A DNA stretch of 64,000 bases, taken from the NCBI GenBank assembly GCA_905183005.1, contig CAJJDO010000016.1, forward strand, positions 689,949-753,948, in the 5' to 3' direction. Shown here in pieces: positions 11,534 to 23,709 of this stretch. Numbering within the stretch: position 1 is the first letter of the stretch; every line of letters begins with the position of its first letter. Below the pieces are notes generated by a model, which saw only the letters and a program-made list of their open reading frames with translations, was not told the origin of the DNA and searched no databases. This DNA is from Paramecium pentaurelia (lineage: Eukaryota; Ciliophora; Oligohymenophorea; Peniculida; Parameciidae). A program made the position numbers and the translations under genes.

Positions 11534-14500
11534 TCAGAATTCAAATGCCTTTGTTAAAAAGCCTTGGACTTCTTTTTCATGAAGTTAATGGAATCCAGTA
11601 GCTGGCGATCCACTTGGTTTTCTACCAACATATTGAACTTATTATTCTAATAAGCCTGATGTTTTTGAGATAACACTTTAAATTCTTGGCCTAACAAATG
11701 ACCAAGGTCCATAATTTTGATGTTCTTCTTAAACCCAAACGAAATGAGCTTTCTTATACTTTTAGATAACAGCCTATAAGAATTCGTATGGGAAAGGTGC
11801 TAATTATTCAATTCTCACAATAGCAGTATTCTTAATAAGAACATTAGTTTACTTTAACTTTTAGATCCTCTCTTTTTTTAAGAATATCATAATAAACTTG
11901 TCCTGAACATAAGATAACTCTTTAGATCTCATTAGGTTAATTAATTTATTCAGGGAAAGGATCATCATAAATTTATGAGAATCTGGCTTATTCAGAAAAT
12001 TCATTTAATTTAGATTTGGCAGCCTAGAGTCTTAAAAGTCTTTTGGAAGTCATGGCAATAAGAGGTTTTCTGAAATCTCTTCTTAACTATCTTCTTAAAG
12101 AGTGGAAATAATTAGCAGGTGTAGTACATTAAACAATTTACATATTTGAATTTCTCATTTGTCTCTTAAGTCGAACTTGATACATAATTATAATTAATTA
12201 CCTCCTAGATTTCTTTCAAAAACAGCAGGATCATCATCACTTAATTATAAAAATCTTTCAACTCTTCCTGAACTATGTTCTGGTCCTTATCCATCCATAC
12301 CATTTGGTAATAACATAACTAATCCACTATCAACATCCCATTTAGATTCAGCACTTGCAATATAATTATCAATAATAATTTATGCTCCATTAGCAAAATC
12401 ACCAAACTGACCTTCCCAAAGTACTAATGTATTTGGATTAGTAATAGAATATCCATATTCAAATCCCAATACTCCATATTCTGATAAATGAGAATTATAA
12501 ATGCTCAATCTGTCTTCTTGACCTTTTGGTATAACTTTATGTAAAGGGACATAAGAAGGACCATTTGGATTTTTTTAATCATGAATAACAGCATGTCTAT
12601 GAGAAAAGGTAGCTCTTTGAACATCCTCACCAGATAATCTGACATTAAATCCTTCATGAAGTAATGTTCCAAATGCTAGAGCTTCAGCCGTTGCAAAATC
12701 AACACCTTGATCCTTCTATATCCAATTAAGTCTTTCTTCATAAAACTTACGAATTTATGGATGAGCATTAAAATCAGATGGAATTGTATTTATTTTCTCT
12801 CCAATTTATTTCAAAATAGTAACTGGAACTCCAGTATCTTTTATTCTACCCCAAAGAGTTGGTACTTTTATCATTTCCCAAGATACTGGCTACCAATCTT
12901 TCAAATTATAGTCCATTTTCCTTGATTTTTGATATGCTACTTCTAGATTATCCTCATGTTTTTTCATCAATTAATCTACTTCTGTTTTTGTTACAATTCC
13001 TTAAGCAATCAATTTCTCAGCAAATTTAATAAAAACAGGTGGAGTTTTCTCAATCTTATCATACATTATAGGTTAAGTAAATTTAGGTTAATCTTATTCA
13101 TTATGTCCATATCTTCTATAACCAACCAAATCAATAAAGATATCTCTTTTGAATTTAGTTCTATAAAGTGTTGCAACTTAAAATACTTTATCTACTAATT
13201 CAGGTTCATCAGCATTGACATGAATCACTGGTGCTTAAATAGCATAAGCAATATCTGTGCAATATAATCCTGATCTACTGTCTTTAGGTACTGTAGTAAA
13301 TCCAATTTAATTATTTGAAACTACATGAATTATACCACCTGATTTATATCCTTCTAAATCTGCCATTTGTAATGACTCATATACAATTCCTTAACCAGCA
13401 ACTGCAGCATCTCCATGAATTAATACTCCAAATGCCTTGTCTCCATTTTTATCTTTATGATAATCTTATATAGCTCTGACTTTTCCATAAACACAGGGAT
13501 CTACAGTTTCTAAATGAGAAGGATTTGGTAGCATTTCTAATCTTAGTTTTTTTTCTCCAAATTTAACATTATGTACACTTCCTAAATGGTATTTTACATC
13601 CCCAGAATTTCCCCAAATGTCTTCATTATATATTCCTTTCAAATCTTAAAATTCAACCATAATTTCTTCAGCTGATTTTTAAAATACATTATATAAAGTA
13701 TTCAATCTTCCTCTATGAGCCATTCCAAATACTATATATTCTACTCCTGCTTAAGCAGCACTATCAACCAAAGCTTATAATCCTGAAATCATTGAATCAC
13801 ATCCTTCAATACCAAATCTCTTTGAAGTATTAAATTTCTTTTGTAAAAATGTACTAAATGCATGTTCTTATCCAAGTCTAATTAATATTATATGTAATGT
13901 TATACCTTTCAAAAGTTTTCAATTTTTACTCTTTTGAAGGTAGAAATTCCTCAAACTTCTCAATCTATTCTCTAATCCAATCCCTTTCTTCTGTTGATTA
14001 TATGTGCATATATTCATAAGATATTTTACCACAATATGCTTTCTCTAAATAATTTATTAAATCTCTTAATTTCATTACTTCATAAATAATCAAATAATTA
14101 CATTATTTTTCTTTAGATATACCTGAACTTACTTCATCATGAATATAAAATTCTCTGTCTAAATCTTCTTCTGCAAAATATTCACGATAATCCAATTTTG
14201 TATAACCTTTGACTTTTCCTATTTGTTATATGTGTTCTAAATCAAGAGGATCAACCATTGATTTTTCGTGACCTCTATGTCTATATTTGTTGATTAATAA
14301 TCTCACTCTAAAATGATCTGATAACAATTTTCTAACACTTGATACTTGCTTAGATATTATATATAACTATACATCTGCTTAAAATGAGATTGTCTAACCC
14401 TTCTAGGGTTCTGGTGTAAAATCAAATTTGTTAGATTCACATACTTATCTAAAATATGCATCCCAAGTTGCTGGTACAGAATTTGGGTCTTGAGACCATT

Positions 14501-14615
14501 TATCTAATAAATTGTCTAAAAATTCTGCATTCTAACCCCCAAGAAAAGAGTTTCCAAATTTTTGTAATTCTGAAAAATTATAGCGATGTAGATTCTTTCC
14601 AATAAACCTTAACAT
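11534..14615 (-). CDS. OGDH: 2-oxoglutarate dehydrogenase E1 component
   Basis: Predicted 1001 residues, the usual family length, with three introns (11831-11852, 12176-12201, 13878-13905). Diagnostic motifs: FGIEGCDSMISGL, EYIVFGMAHRGRLN, the thiamine diphosphate region IHGDAAVAGQGIVYE...SNNQIGFTT, YCTDIAYAIQAPV, RYGHNEQDQP, the transketolase part (ALAFGTLLHEGF, GQFGDFANGAQ, LPNGMDGQGPEHSS) and a C-terminal ATGFHQLHEKEV. It decarboxylates 2-oxoglutarate in the mitochondrial TCA cycle and passes the succinyl group to E2. The N-terminus (MLRFIGKNLHRYNF) looks like a presequence. Confidence 0.97.
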
Positions 14616-14714
14616 ATTATATTTAATAATTATTTTTGCTTAATACTCTATTTCCTTAAACATAATTTGATTAAATTAGACATAAAATTGATGATTTAAT
14701 TTTAACAAAAAAAT

Positions 14715-14795
14715 CGACAACGGCCAGATTCGAACTGACGCGGGGAACCCCAACAGATTTCTAGTCTGCCGCCTTAACCACTCGGCCACGTTGTC
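14715..14795 (-). tRNA. tRNA-Ser (anticodon AGA)
   Basis: 81 nt on the minus strand. Acceptor GACAACG pairs with CGTTGTC, with G as discriminator. The anticodon stem GCAGA/TCTGT encloses the loop CTAGAAA, giving AGA. A long variable arm (GGGG/CCCC) marks a class II serine tRNA. The T-arm loop is TTCGAAT. No CCA is encoded, as in other eukaryotes. Confidence 0.95.
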
Positions 14796-15198
14796 TATAA
14801 CTAATACCTAAGTCAATCTCTTGCATAAATATGCTCATAGATAATATGCCATTTGACATTAAACATTAAAATGTATTATCATAAATTAAAATTTTAGAAA
14901 CTTAAAAATCCCTATCATAAACAAAATTCAAGTGCTTCTTTTCACATTTTCTATTCTAATCCATGAAACCAGTAAATTATATTTATTTATATTAACATTC
15001 TTTTTCTTTATTTTTCTTACCTAATTGAGTAAAAATTATTAATTATATTTGAAACAATAATTGAATCAATTTATTAAAGCAATTTTATTAGAATCAATAT
15101 ACTAAATCATAATTTTTATTGATAATTATTTAATTTAATAATATTATACTTTAGATCTTAAAAGCAATTTATGATATACATATTTCTAATTAAATAAT
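14796..15198. other. Intergenic spacer, no gene seen
   Basis: 403 bp of AT-rich sequence between the tRNA-Ser gene and a small minus-strand reading frame. No feature was recognised. Confidence 0.5.
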
Positions 15199-15522
15199 TC
15201 AATCCTAATAAGGAGTAATATAGAATGATTCGTAATTATTTATTCGAATCACAATTTTTAAATATAATTTATTTTGTGTACACCAGATTGTAACATCATA
15301 ATTTTTTTATTAATACGTATTTTCTGCAATATAAGTATTAAAGCCTCGAATCTTGAGATTTAAATATTCTTTTGCAAATAATGAATTCATTCTTGTTTTA
15401 CGATCCTCACTTCCTTCTTTAATAATAGCTCTTGTATCAATAGCTAGTCTAATACAATTCCATGTTGGCTTTAAGGTAAATAGTTTAATGAACTTTGTTT
15501 AGAAATACTTATTCCATGTCAT
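15199..15522 (-). CDS. Small hypothetical protein
   Basis: A 107-residue frame without introns. Residues 1-70 have a protein-like composition (TWNCIRLAIDTRAIIKEG, EDRKTRMNSLFAKEYL). The last 35 residues look less protein-like, so the true end may differ. No family was recognised. Its ATG lies inside the first codons of the plus-strand gene at 15516, so the starts overlap head to head. One of the two may be mis-started or not real. Confidence 0.4.
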
Positions 15523-16259
15523 AATCATCAAGTCCTTAAATTTAGCCAAAATCTCCTCAAGAATGCCCTACTATAGATTAAAATACCATAAAAAATGATG
15601 AAACTATAGATGATCAAAGCTCATTTGAACTTTCTAAAAGTAACAAAATAAAAAAACTCATCAAAAAAACTAAAGAAGCAAAGTCAAATAAGTCTAATCC
15701 TTCTCAGAATAATGAAAAAAAAAAGATATTTCTTTCAATGAAAGACATTAAGGACGTCCAATATAAAAAGTAAAATATGTCATCATTTTAGATTTAAACT
15801 TGTTCAAGAAGAATAGATTCAAGAAGGTTTAACAAATCTAGAGTAGAAGAAATGATATTTTAATTACTCTCTATTAAATTTGTGTATATGCAATAAGTTT
15901 ATAATTATTATCGATCATTTTCATTTCTTATAACATATATTTTTATAAAAAATCATTATAAAAGTCCATATAAAAATGATATCATTGTACAAGAAATGTT
16001 CTTGAAATGGGAATAAATACCAGGGTTCTAAGTTATCTTGTAATAATTTGAAAATTGTAGAATGATTCATAATTAATTAAATTCGTAAAAATAATGTGAT
16101 AATATATATTAAATAGTATATATAATTATTATTATTTATAATAATTTAATATTGTAATTTATTTTGCATTTAATTCAATAAATCATAATAGTTCCTTCTT
16201 ATATTACACATAATATTTACAAATATTCTTACAAATTGTATGAATATATCATATCATGA
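15516..16259 (+). CDS. Hypothetical Ser/Lys-rich protein
   Basis: A 247-residue frame. The first 125 residues or so look coding: Ser/Pro/Gln-rich start, a Lys-rich segment (KIKKLIKKTKEAKSNKSN), then SRRIDSRRFNKSRVEEMIFQ. Beyond about residue 180 the composition drifts toward noncoding AT-rich DNA, so a missed intron or earlier end is possible. No domain was recognised. The start overlaps that of the minus-strand frame at 15522. Confidence 0.45.
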
Positions 16260-17458
16260 TTTTCTATCCTATAAAAAATTGTAAAATTGCATTAAATCCT
16301 TAAATTCATCTTTATTACAAAAAATAATAAAATGCTGATAAATGTGATTATTAATAAATTACTGATAACTTAAGAATTGAAATTTATATATCAGATTTAT
16401 TTCAATATAAAATATTCTTTGTTCAATTAAATTATTTTTTGAATTAGCAAACTTAAATAAGATGGATTTGCTTTTTAGTGTGACAGATTTTTCAAAATTC
16501 CAACAGAATAGTGTTATCTTTATATGTAAATTTAAAATATATTTTTAATAATATATTGTTATATGTAAGTAATATAAATTTTAATTCGATGCATATTTGG
16601 TTATATATTATATATTGAATAGAAAATTTATGGATTTTGTCAAAATAAATTAAATTAGATGTATAGTTATATAATGGATTCAGTCTATTTTTTTTAACTA
16701 CTTATCAAGTCAAACATAAGTTCCTAGTAATGACAGATAAGTTTTATAAAAATTTTTATTCTTTAAAAGCTGTAAAAAAAGCAAATTAGCTTCTAGGATA
16801 CTAACCTTATTTAAAAATCAATACATTTTCAATTTTAATTCGAAATTTTCACAACCCATTATAAAATAATTCTCCTATGATGGTCATCATCCAAAAATAT
16901 TTAAATTTCTGATGTAATTGGCAATATTTCTATTTCGAATTTAAAATAAGGATAAATTAGATGGTTGAAAAAGCAAGAATTTATTAATTATAGACTATGT
17001 ATAAGTTATTATCTTAGAGACCCTTTGATGATATTTGGGAAATTATGATTCACATTTTTAGCAGTCGTTTATTAATAAAAACAAGATTTATCAACACTAA
17101 GTTAATAGAATGATTGAAAATAATAATTCATTATTGATTTTTTAGAATTATTCTTTTTACAAATTTAATTTATCAATAATAATTATTATTAAACAAATAT
17201 ATATCTTGAAAACATATACATAAAAGAATTTGAAATTTTAAACCAGATGATTAACATTAGAAATCACTAATAGATAATAGTTATCCTTTACACTTAATTA
17301 CTTATCAGATTGTTTTTATTATTAAATAATTTATTTATATTCTTTAATTGATCAAATTTTGCATAAAAATATAATCACTGCATTAAAGTTCTTTGAATTT
17401 CATGATATATAAATTAATGTATTAATGTTTAATGTATTATTTCTTATAATGTCACAAA
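16260..17458. other. Long gene-poor stretch with one weak ORF
   Basis: About 1.2 kb, the longest empty stretch if the assembly duplication is set aside. It is very AT-rich. The only candidate is a 60-residue plus-strand frame at 16730-16912, with a Lys-rich start (YKNFYSLKAVKKANQLLGY). It has no recognisable family and could be a gene remnant or chance. Confidence 0.45.
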
Positions 17459-17876
17459 TCATTATTCTACGTTTAATTCAACATTAATTCCTGGGCCAAT
17501 CTTGAAGTTGGTTATATCTTTGAAAGTTGGCAATGTGCATTAGAAATCAATTACTCTTTTATGAATCTAATCCTTATATAATTGTATTACTCTCATTTCA
17601 AATCTATCCCAAGTCTTTGAACCTTCACCACATGGACTCTTTCTGACAGTCATTTTGAGGTGTTTTGTTGGCATTCTAACTGGTCCTTTGAATACAACTT
17701 GTTATCCTTAATCTCTCTTAATGTTGAAATTTATTTATTACTTAAATTCCTCTAGCCTTTTCAATGACTTAAGTAGTGAAATTTTCTAAATCTTAAGGGT
17801 TTCTGGATGTAACAATCATTCTAATTTTTTTCACTTGTTATTCATCTTCTACTTTCTTTTCTTTCAAGTCAGCCAT
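17459..17876 (-). CDS. RPS20: 40S ribosomal protein S20 (uS10)
   Basis: 130 residues with one 25-nt intron ending AAG. Conserved uS10 motifs: IRMIVTSRNPQDLE, KGPVRMPTKHLKMTVRKSPCGEGSKTWD (read in two parts), FEMRVIQLYKDQIHKRVIDF and the C-terminal FKIGPGINVELN. It belongs to the head of the small ribosomal subunit. The N-terminus MADLKEKKVEDE is acidic/basic as in other eukaryotes. Its start sits 4 bp from the poly-T edge of the duplicated block. Confidence 0.97.
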
Positions 17877-17880
17877 AATA

Positions 17881-18950
17881 TTTTTTTTTTAAAATATATT
17901 TTTAATAAAAGATTTAAAATGTATTTCTTCTATGTGAGGCTTTTTATTTATAATTATAATTCATAAATTATCTTATTTTTTATTTTGTTTCACCCAAGTA
18001 CAATCTCTACTATTCATTTAAACATATATAAATAAAAAGTAACCAAAAATAAGTGACATAATAATTAATTTTTATTTTTCTTTAAAATATCATCTAATCC
18101 ATCGAATGCACAATAAATTAATGAATAATAATAGATTGATTAATATTCTTAATTCAGTATTATAAAAGTAATCAGGAGTTGAGTATAGATTTTATTTCAT
18201 TCGAAATTTCATTATTTTAAAGTATATGTTTAGAAAAAAGAGTCATTTTTAATAGATAAAAAATTTAATTTAAGGATTTTAAACAGATTCATTCAACTCT
18301 AACAACAATCATGGATGCATTAATTATAACAAAATTGTAAAAGAAAATTTAGAAATTGATTTTGGAATTGATTGTATTTGATTAGTATATATTAATAAAA
18401 TTGAAGATAAATCTTAATTTATAATTCTAGAATTTATTAGTTATTTTTTTATTTATCTTTAATAAAACCTATTGTAGTTTATTTATCAATTTTTAACTTG
18501 AATTTTTTAACTACTATTAAATTTAACCTATAAACTACTTTTACAATTTGTATAATTTAATTCATTATTGATCAATGTTATTAATAATTTTACTCTATTA
18601 CTTTATAGGTAATAAATATAATTAGAAGAACATAAGAATTTTATTGATCAAAATTTTGAAAATATATATATATATTCAGTTTTTAGAGTAGATGAGATAT
18701 TCGAATTAATTATTCACCTATATAATTTTTATAAGAACTGAATTCAAAATATGAAGTTTGTTAATCGGAACTTCCAGTTTATAATTTATTGATAATATTC
18801 ATCTCTCACTGATATTATTTAAATGATTAAATCTCAGAATAATAAAACCATCATTTTGACATAATCTATTTTAGATGATTCCTCAGAGTTTTGGATTCAT
18901 AGACCATAAACAATGTTGTAATTCTAGTTATAGGACGAACTTCAGGTTGT
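17881..18950. repeat. Copy 1 of an exact 1070-bp duplication
   Basis: By eye this block is base-for-base the same as 18952-20021, with an offset of 1071. It begins with ten T residues next to the uS10 start and ends in CAGGTTGT, followed by a single N at 18951. It contains intergenic DNA plus a second, truncated copy of the first exon of the pseudokinase (its ATG at 18823), which runs into the N. An assembly join error is the simplest reading. Confidence 0.9.
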
Positions 18951-18951
18951 N
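18951..18951. other. Single ambiguous base (N) at the join of the two copies
   Basis: The only N in the window, placed exactly between the two identical 1070-bp blocks. It marks a contig join or closed gap. Confidence 0.95.
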
Positions 18952-20021
18952 TTTTTTTTTTAAAATATATTTTTAATAAAAGATTTAAAATGTATTTCTT
19001 CTATGTGAGGCTTTTTATTTATAATTATAATTCATAAATTATCTTATTTTTTATTTTGTTTCACCCAAGTACAATCTCTACTATTCATTTAAACATATAT
19101 AAATAAAAAGTAACCAAAAATAAGTGACATAATAATTAATTTTTATTTTTCTTTAAAATATCATCTAATCCATCGAATGCACAATAAATTAATGAATAAT
19201 AATAGATTGATTAATATTCTTAATTCAGTATTATAAAAGTAATCAGGAGTTGAGTATAGATTTTATTTCATTCGAAATTTCATTATTTTAAAGTATATGT
19301 TTAGAAAAAAGAGTCATTTTTAATAGATAAAAAATTTAATTTAAGGATTTTAAACAGATTCATTCAACTCTAACAACAATCATGGATGCATTAATTATAA
19401 CAAAATTGTAAAAGAAAATTTAGAAATTGATTTTGGAATTGATTGTATTTGATTAGTATATATTAATAAAATTGAAGATAAATCTTAATTTATAATTCTA
19501 GAATTTATTAGTTATTTTTTTATTTATCTTTAATAAAACCTATTGTAGTTTATTTATCAATTTTTAACTTGAATTTTTTAACTACTATTAAATTTAACCT
19601 ATAAACTACTTTTACAATTTGTATAATTTAATTCATTATTGATCAATGTTATTAATAATTTTACTCTATTACTTTATAGGTAATAAATATAATTAGAAGA
19701 ACATAAGAATTTTATTGATCAAAATTTTGAAAATATATATATATATTCAGTTTTTAGAGTAGATGAGATATTCGAATTAATTATTCACCTATATAATTTT
19801 TATAAGAACTGAATTCAAAATATGAAGTTTGTTAATCGGAACTTCCAGTTTATAATTTATTGATAATATTCATCTCTCACTGATATTATTTAAATGATTA
19901 AATCTCAGAATAATAAAACCATCATTTTGACATAATCTATTTTAGATGATTCCTCAGAGTTTTGGATTCATAGACCATAAACAATGTTGTAATTCTAGTT
20001 ATAGGACGAACTTCAGGTTGT
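18952..20021. repeat. Copy 2 of the exact 1070-bp duplication
   Basis: Identical to 17881-18950. This copy continues into the real pseudokinase gene, whose start codon is at 19894. If the copies are collapsed, the distance between uS10 and the pseudokinase falls from about 2.0 kb to about 0.95 kb. Confidence 0.9.
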
Positions 20022-21389
20022 CAACAGAAACAGATTAATACTGAAAACTTTATTGCTTGGTGGACATTATATAAAATACGGTGAAGAAGTAAAAATAAAA
20101 ATAATACAAAAGAAATTTCTTGATGTTAGAAATATGTTTCTCGAAATGGTTTACCATCCTAGAACTTCATCAACAGGATTTAGGTTAAGCAAGAATGGAG
20201 AAAAACTGGATGTTTATGGTGACGTCTAGAATTGGGTAGAAGTGCTTAAAAAATATACTATACAATCCAATTTACAATAAAAATATAAAATAATAAAGAA
20301 AATAGGAGAGGGGAGCTTATTTCAAGTAATACAATTTCATCAATTTGAAAGGTATTTAAGATAAAAAACAAAATAACAGGATTTTAATACGCAGCCAGAA
20401 TATATGATAAAGTTTAACTAAATAGCTCTAATTATCTCCTTGAATTAGTCAAAAAATAAGTAGCATTGTTGAGATAAGTAGATCATAAAAATTTAATTAA
20501 ATTATATGAGATCTTTGAAAGTTCAAATCATCTTTACATAATATAAGAGCTAATTGAAGGAGGCACTTTAGATTCTAAAATTTCTTAAACTAATTTTAAT
20601 TAAGAATAAATTGTATTTATTGTTAAATAAACATTAAATGGTTTAGAAGAATTACATAAAAAAGGTTATATTCATGGAGAAGTAAACTTAAAATCAATAG
20701 CTTTTAAGTATTAATAAGATTTGAACTCTTTATGTTTAATTCATTATTCTAAAGTTATGTTAATTAATGTAGCAAGAAACAATAATAAAAAAATGATTAG
20801 TTAAAGAACATCTTTGAAAAATGATAAAACTTATATTTCTGATTTATAATAATTGGGAATTATATTGATTAAATTATTAACTGGATATCAATTTCATCAA
20901 TACAATCTACCAAATTCTATGGATGAGATTAAAAGCATTCTTAATTTTAAGCAAATTAATTATGAAATAGAAGTATTACTCTAATAATTATTACTTACTG
21001 ATTTTGAAACATAAATTAGTGAAACAAACACACCACTTGAAGTCTTAAAAAATGATATATTTAAAAAGTAGTTGGAACCCAAAAATTTTATCCTAAAATA
21101 TTAAGCAATTGATGATAAAAATTAAAGGGTAAGTATAAATAATCTAGATGAGGATTCGTTAGATATAAGATCAAGAGTTCATACACTCCCATATATTGAA
21201 AATAGATAGAGTAATTCAAGAAGTTTATCAAATAGAAAACCTAATGTTACACCTCTTAAACTATCAACCTTACACAAATTAGAAACAATTGTTAAACCTC
21301 CATCATAAACATCAGAAAGAAGATAAAGTAATTTATATCAGTTGCCAAGAATGAATATCTTGCCAAAAATAAAATAAAAGATCTAATGA
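19894..21389 (+). CDS. Protein kinase-like protein, predicted pseudokinase
   Basis: Intron 20326-20351 gives 489 residues. A second probable 24-nt intron (20089-20112, a multiple of three) would make it 481; its position is conserved in the two related pseudokinases. An N-terminal module (TGFRLSKNG...DVYGDVQNWVEVLKKYTIQ) precedes a kinase fold. GEGSLFQVF is a fair glycine loop, but the ATP-binding Lys is Arg (YAARIYDK), the HRD motif is HGE (YIHGEVNLKS) and DFG is absent (LIHYSKV). Catalysis is therefore unlikely; a scaffold or regulatory role is an inference. The start is chosen by alignment with its relatives. Confidence 0.85.
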
Positions 21390-21831
21390 TTGAATTTTAT
21401 GCCTATTGTTACTATGATTTATTTCGAAACAATTTTTATCAATCAATAAACCATTTTATATTCCAATATTTATTAAAATTTCATATAATTTCTATTTCCT
21501 TAAATAATCTAAATACAACCCTTAATTACATTGTTATTAATTGAATAATGTGCTTTCTTTCCTATAATTAGATAATAAATATCATAAATGATAAAAATAA
21601 AAAATAACTTTAATGAATATTATTCTAATTCGAATTTTCCTTCTATTTTATACTATTTTTAATTGATTGATATAATTGAAATATTAAAATATAATATAGA
21701 TTTTTTTTCTAAATGAGAATTAATGAGTATCATTGAATTTTATTACTATTTTGATATAATATAATAAAATAAGGATAGAAAAGTAAAAAAAATAGACTTT
21801 CAATTTATTTATTTATAACAATAAATATTTG
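21390..21831. other. Intergenic spacer between tandem pseudokinases
   Basis: 442 bp, AT-rich, no feature recognised. It should hold the promoter of the downstream copy. Confidence 0.5.
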
Positions 21832-23319
21832 ATGATAAAGCAACAACTATTGTAAATTTGCTCAGTTGATTCCTTTTTCAATAATCATACCTCTTTATTT
21901 CAAAAAACTTGTCCTGATCCATTTATTCCATAATATTCAAGCGAATTTTAAATTAGTAATCAAAGCAGGTTAATAATCAAATAGTTGTCCATATGCCAAA
22001 ATTTTATTAAATTAGGAGAAGATGTAATGAAATTCTAAACTTAAATAGAAATATATAAATTTGACGAATGTTTGTATGTAAAAAATAGTTCATCCAAAAA
22101 CAGGATGGTTTGGAGTAAAGCTTAGTAAAAATGGTATAAATTTTGAAATGTTTGGTTAATTAGATGAATGGATCAATATTATGAAGAAATATACAATATA
22201 ATTAGATTTTGGCTAAAAGTATTAACTTTTTAGCAAAATAGGGGAAGGATATTCAACTATAGTATATCTTTTTTTTAAATAAATTGATAGGTTTATAAGG
22301 CAAAGGATAAAGTAAGCAGACAAGAATTTGCTGTTAAAATATTTGATAAAAAAAGATTATTGACTAATAATTATGAATCGAAGAAATTTCTAAAAGAGTT
22401 GAAAATAATTCGATAATTGGAACATCCACATTTACTCCATTTTTATGAAGTTTTTGAAAGCAATAATCATATTTATTTATTAGAGGAATACTTAAAAGGA
22501 TAGAAGCTATCATAATTTTACTAAAATTCAAAACCTTTAAAAGAAGAGTAAGTTTAAATTATCATTAAGCCTCTATTTTAAGCAGTTTAATATCTACATG
22601 ATCTCAATATATATCATAAATAAATTTGTACTTCAAACATTATGCTTAAGTAGAGACATGATTTATCTAATCCATGTTTAATAGGTTTTACTTAAGCTGA
22701 ATAATATTCTAATTTGGAATAAGATGATTATCAATATTTATAAGTAAATATAGAGAAACAGAAATAATATTATATTAAGCTTGATGTACTTGCTTTAGGA
22801 ATTGTGATGCATAATTTATTAACAGGAAATCAATTACATTTTGATCAAGCACTTGATGATGCTATGATGAATAAATTTGAAGGAACAAGAGATTTTTAAT
22901 TTATTGATCCTCCATTATCAGATTCATGTTTTGACTTTTTGAATATAATCTTTAATCAAGGTTCTAAAGTTAAGACATGTTAATAACTATTATAACATCC
23001 TTTTTTCGATTAAGAAAGCCAAAATTCTAATAGAAATATTCCAATTTAATTTTTAGGAGCACTTAATCCAAATTAGACTTAGTTTAGAATAAGTTCAAAA
23101 TAATCATAAAGATCTCCTAAAACTTCAAAAGATATTTAAGTAATACCTATTAGAAAATAATTTAATATAATATCAAAGAGCCCTTAAGAAAAGCCCACTA
23201 TTAATAGTGATTATTTTGAACCTCCAGTGACTCATTTGATGTTTAGAAGAGGGAGTAGATAGAAAAGAACTTTAAATTTTAATAATCATCATGATAAAAG
23301 TAATGATTCAACAAATTGA
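21832..23319 (+). CDS. Protein kinase-like protein, predicted pseudokinase
   Basis: 477 residues with introns 22024-22048 and 22262-22290. Same design as the preceding gene: N-terminal module (GWFGVKLSKNG...EMFGQLDEW), then a kinase fold with GEGYSTIVY and an intact Lys (EFAVKIFDKK), but HRD replaced by HKQ (IYHKQICTSNI) and DFG by GFT (LIGFTQA). ATP might bind; phosphotransfer is unlikely. A Ser/Lys/Pro-rich tail follows (about residues 385-477). Tandem paralog of the upstream gene; the start Met (MIKQ) aligns with MIKS there. Confidence 0.87.
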
Positions 23320-23372
23320 TTTTTTAAAACATAATTTAATAATTAATTTTTTTATAGTTATAATTAATCCTT

Positions 23373-23612
23373 ATGGATTTTTTATTCTTAGAATTCTTGT
23401 AATAATATTTGAATAAAAAAACTTCCACAAATAATCTCAATAATTCACATATAGAATTTCAGATAAGAATTAGAGATGAATCATACAGTATATAGAATAG
23501 TAATAAATATTAAATTAGCAAAACTTAGAAATTGAGTTAGAAATAAGTGTGCTTGAGAATAAAAATTAGGATTAATATAAATATTTTTCAAAATATATAA
23601 ATTTAAGAATGA
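23373..23612 (+). CDS. Small hypothetical ORF
   Basis: A 79-residue frame in a 390-bp gap (23320-23709). The first 50 residues read like protein (MDFLFLEFLQQYL, IEFQIRIRDESYS). After that a different frame (LEIELEISVLENKN) looks better, which suggests an undetected intron or that the frame is spurious. No family recognised. Confidence 0.3.
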
Positions 23613-23709
23613 TAGAGTAAAAATGCTTTAAAAGATAAAAGATGATAAAAAAAAAAATTGGTTTAAAAGGAGATTTAATTCAAAAATATTTCATATTTTA
23701 ATTTAAATC

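Noticed and set aside
22024..22075. Apparent frameshift in the pseudokinase at 21832
   Set aside because: A 25-nt GT...TAG intron (22024-22048) restores the frame and matches the position in its relatives.
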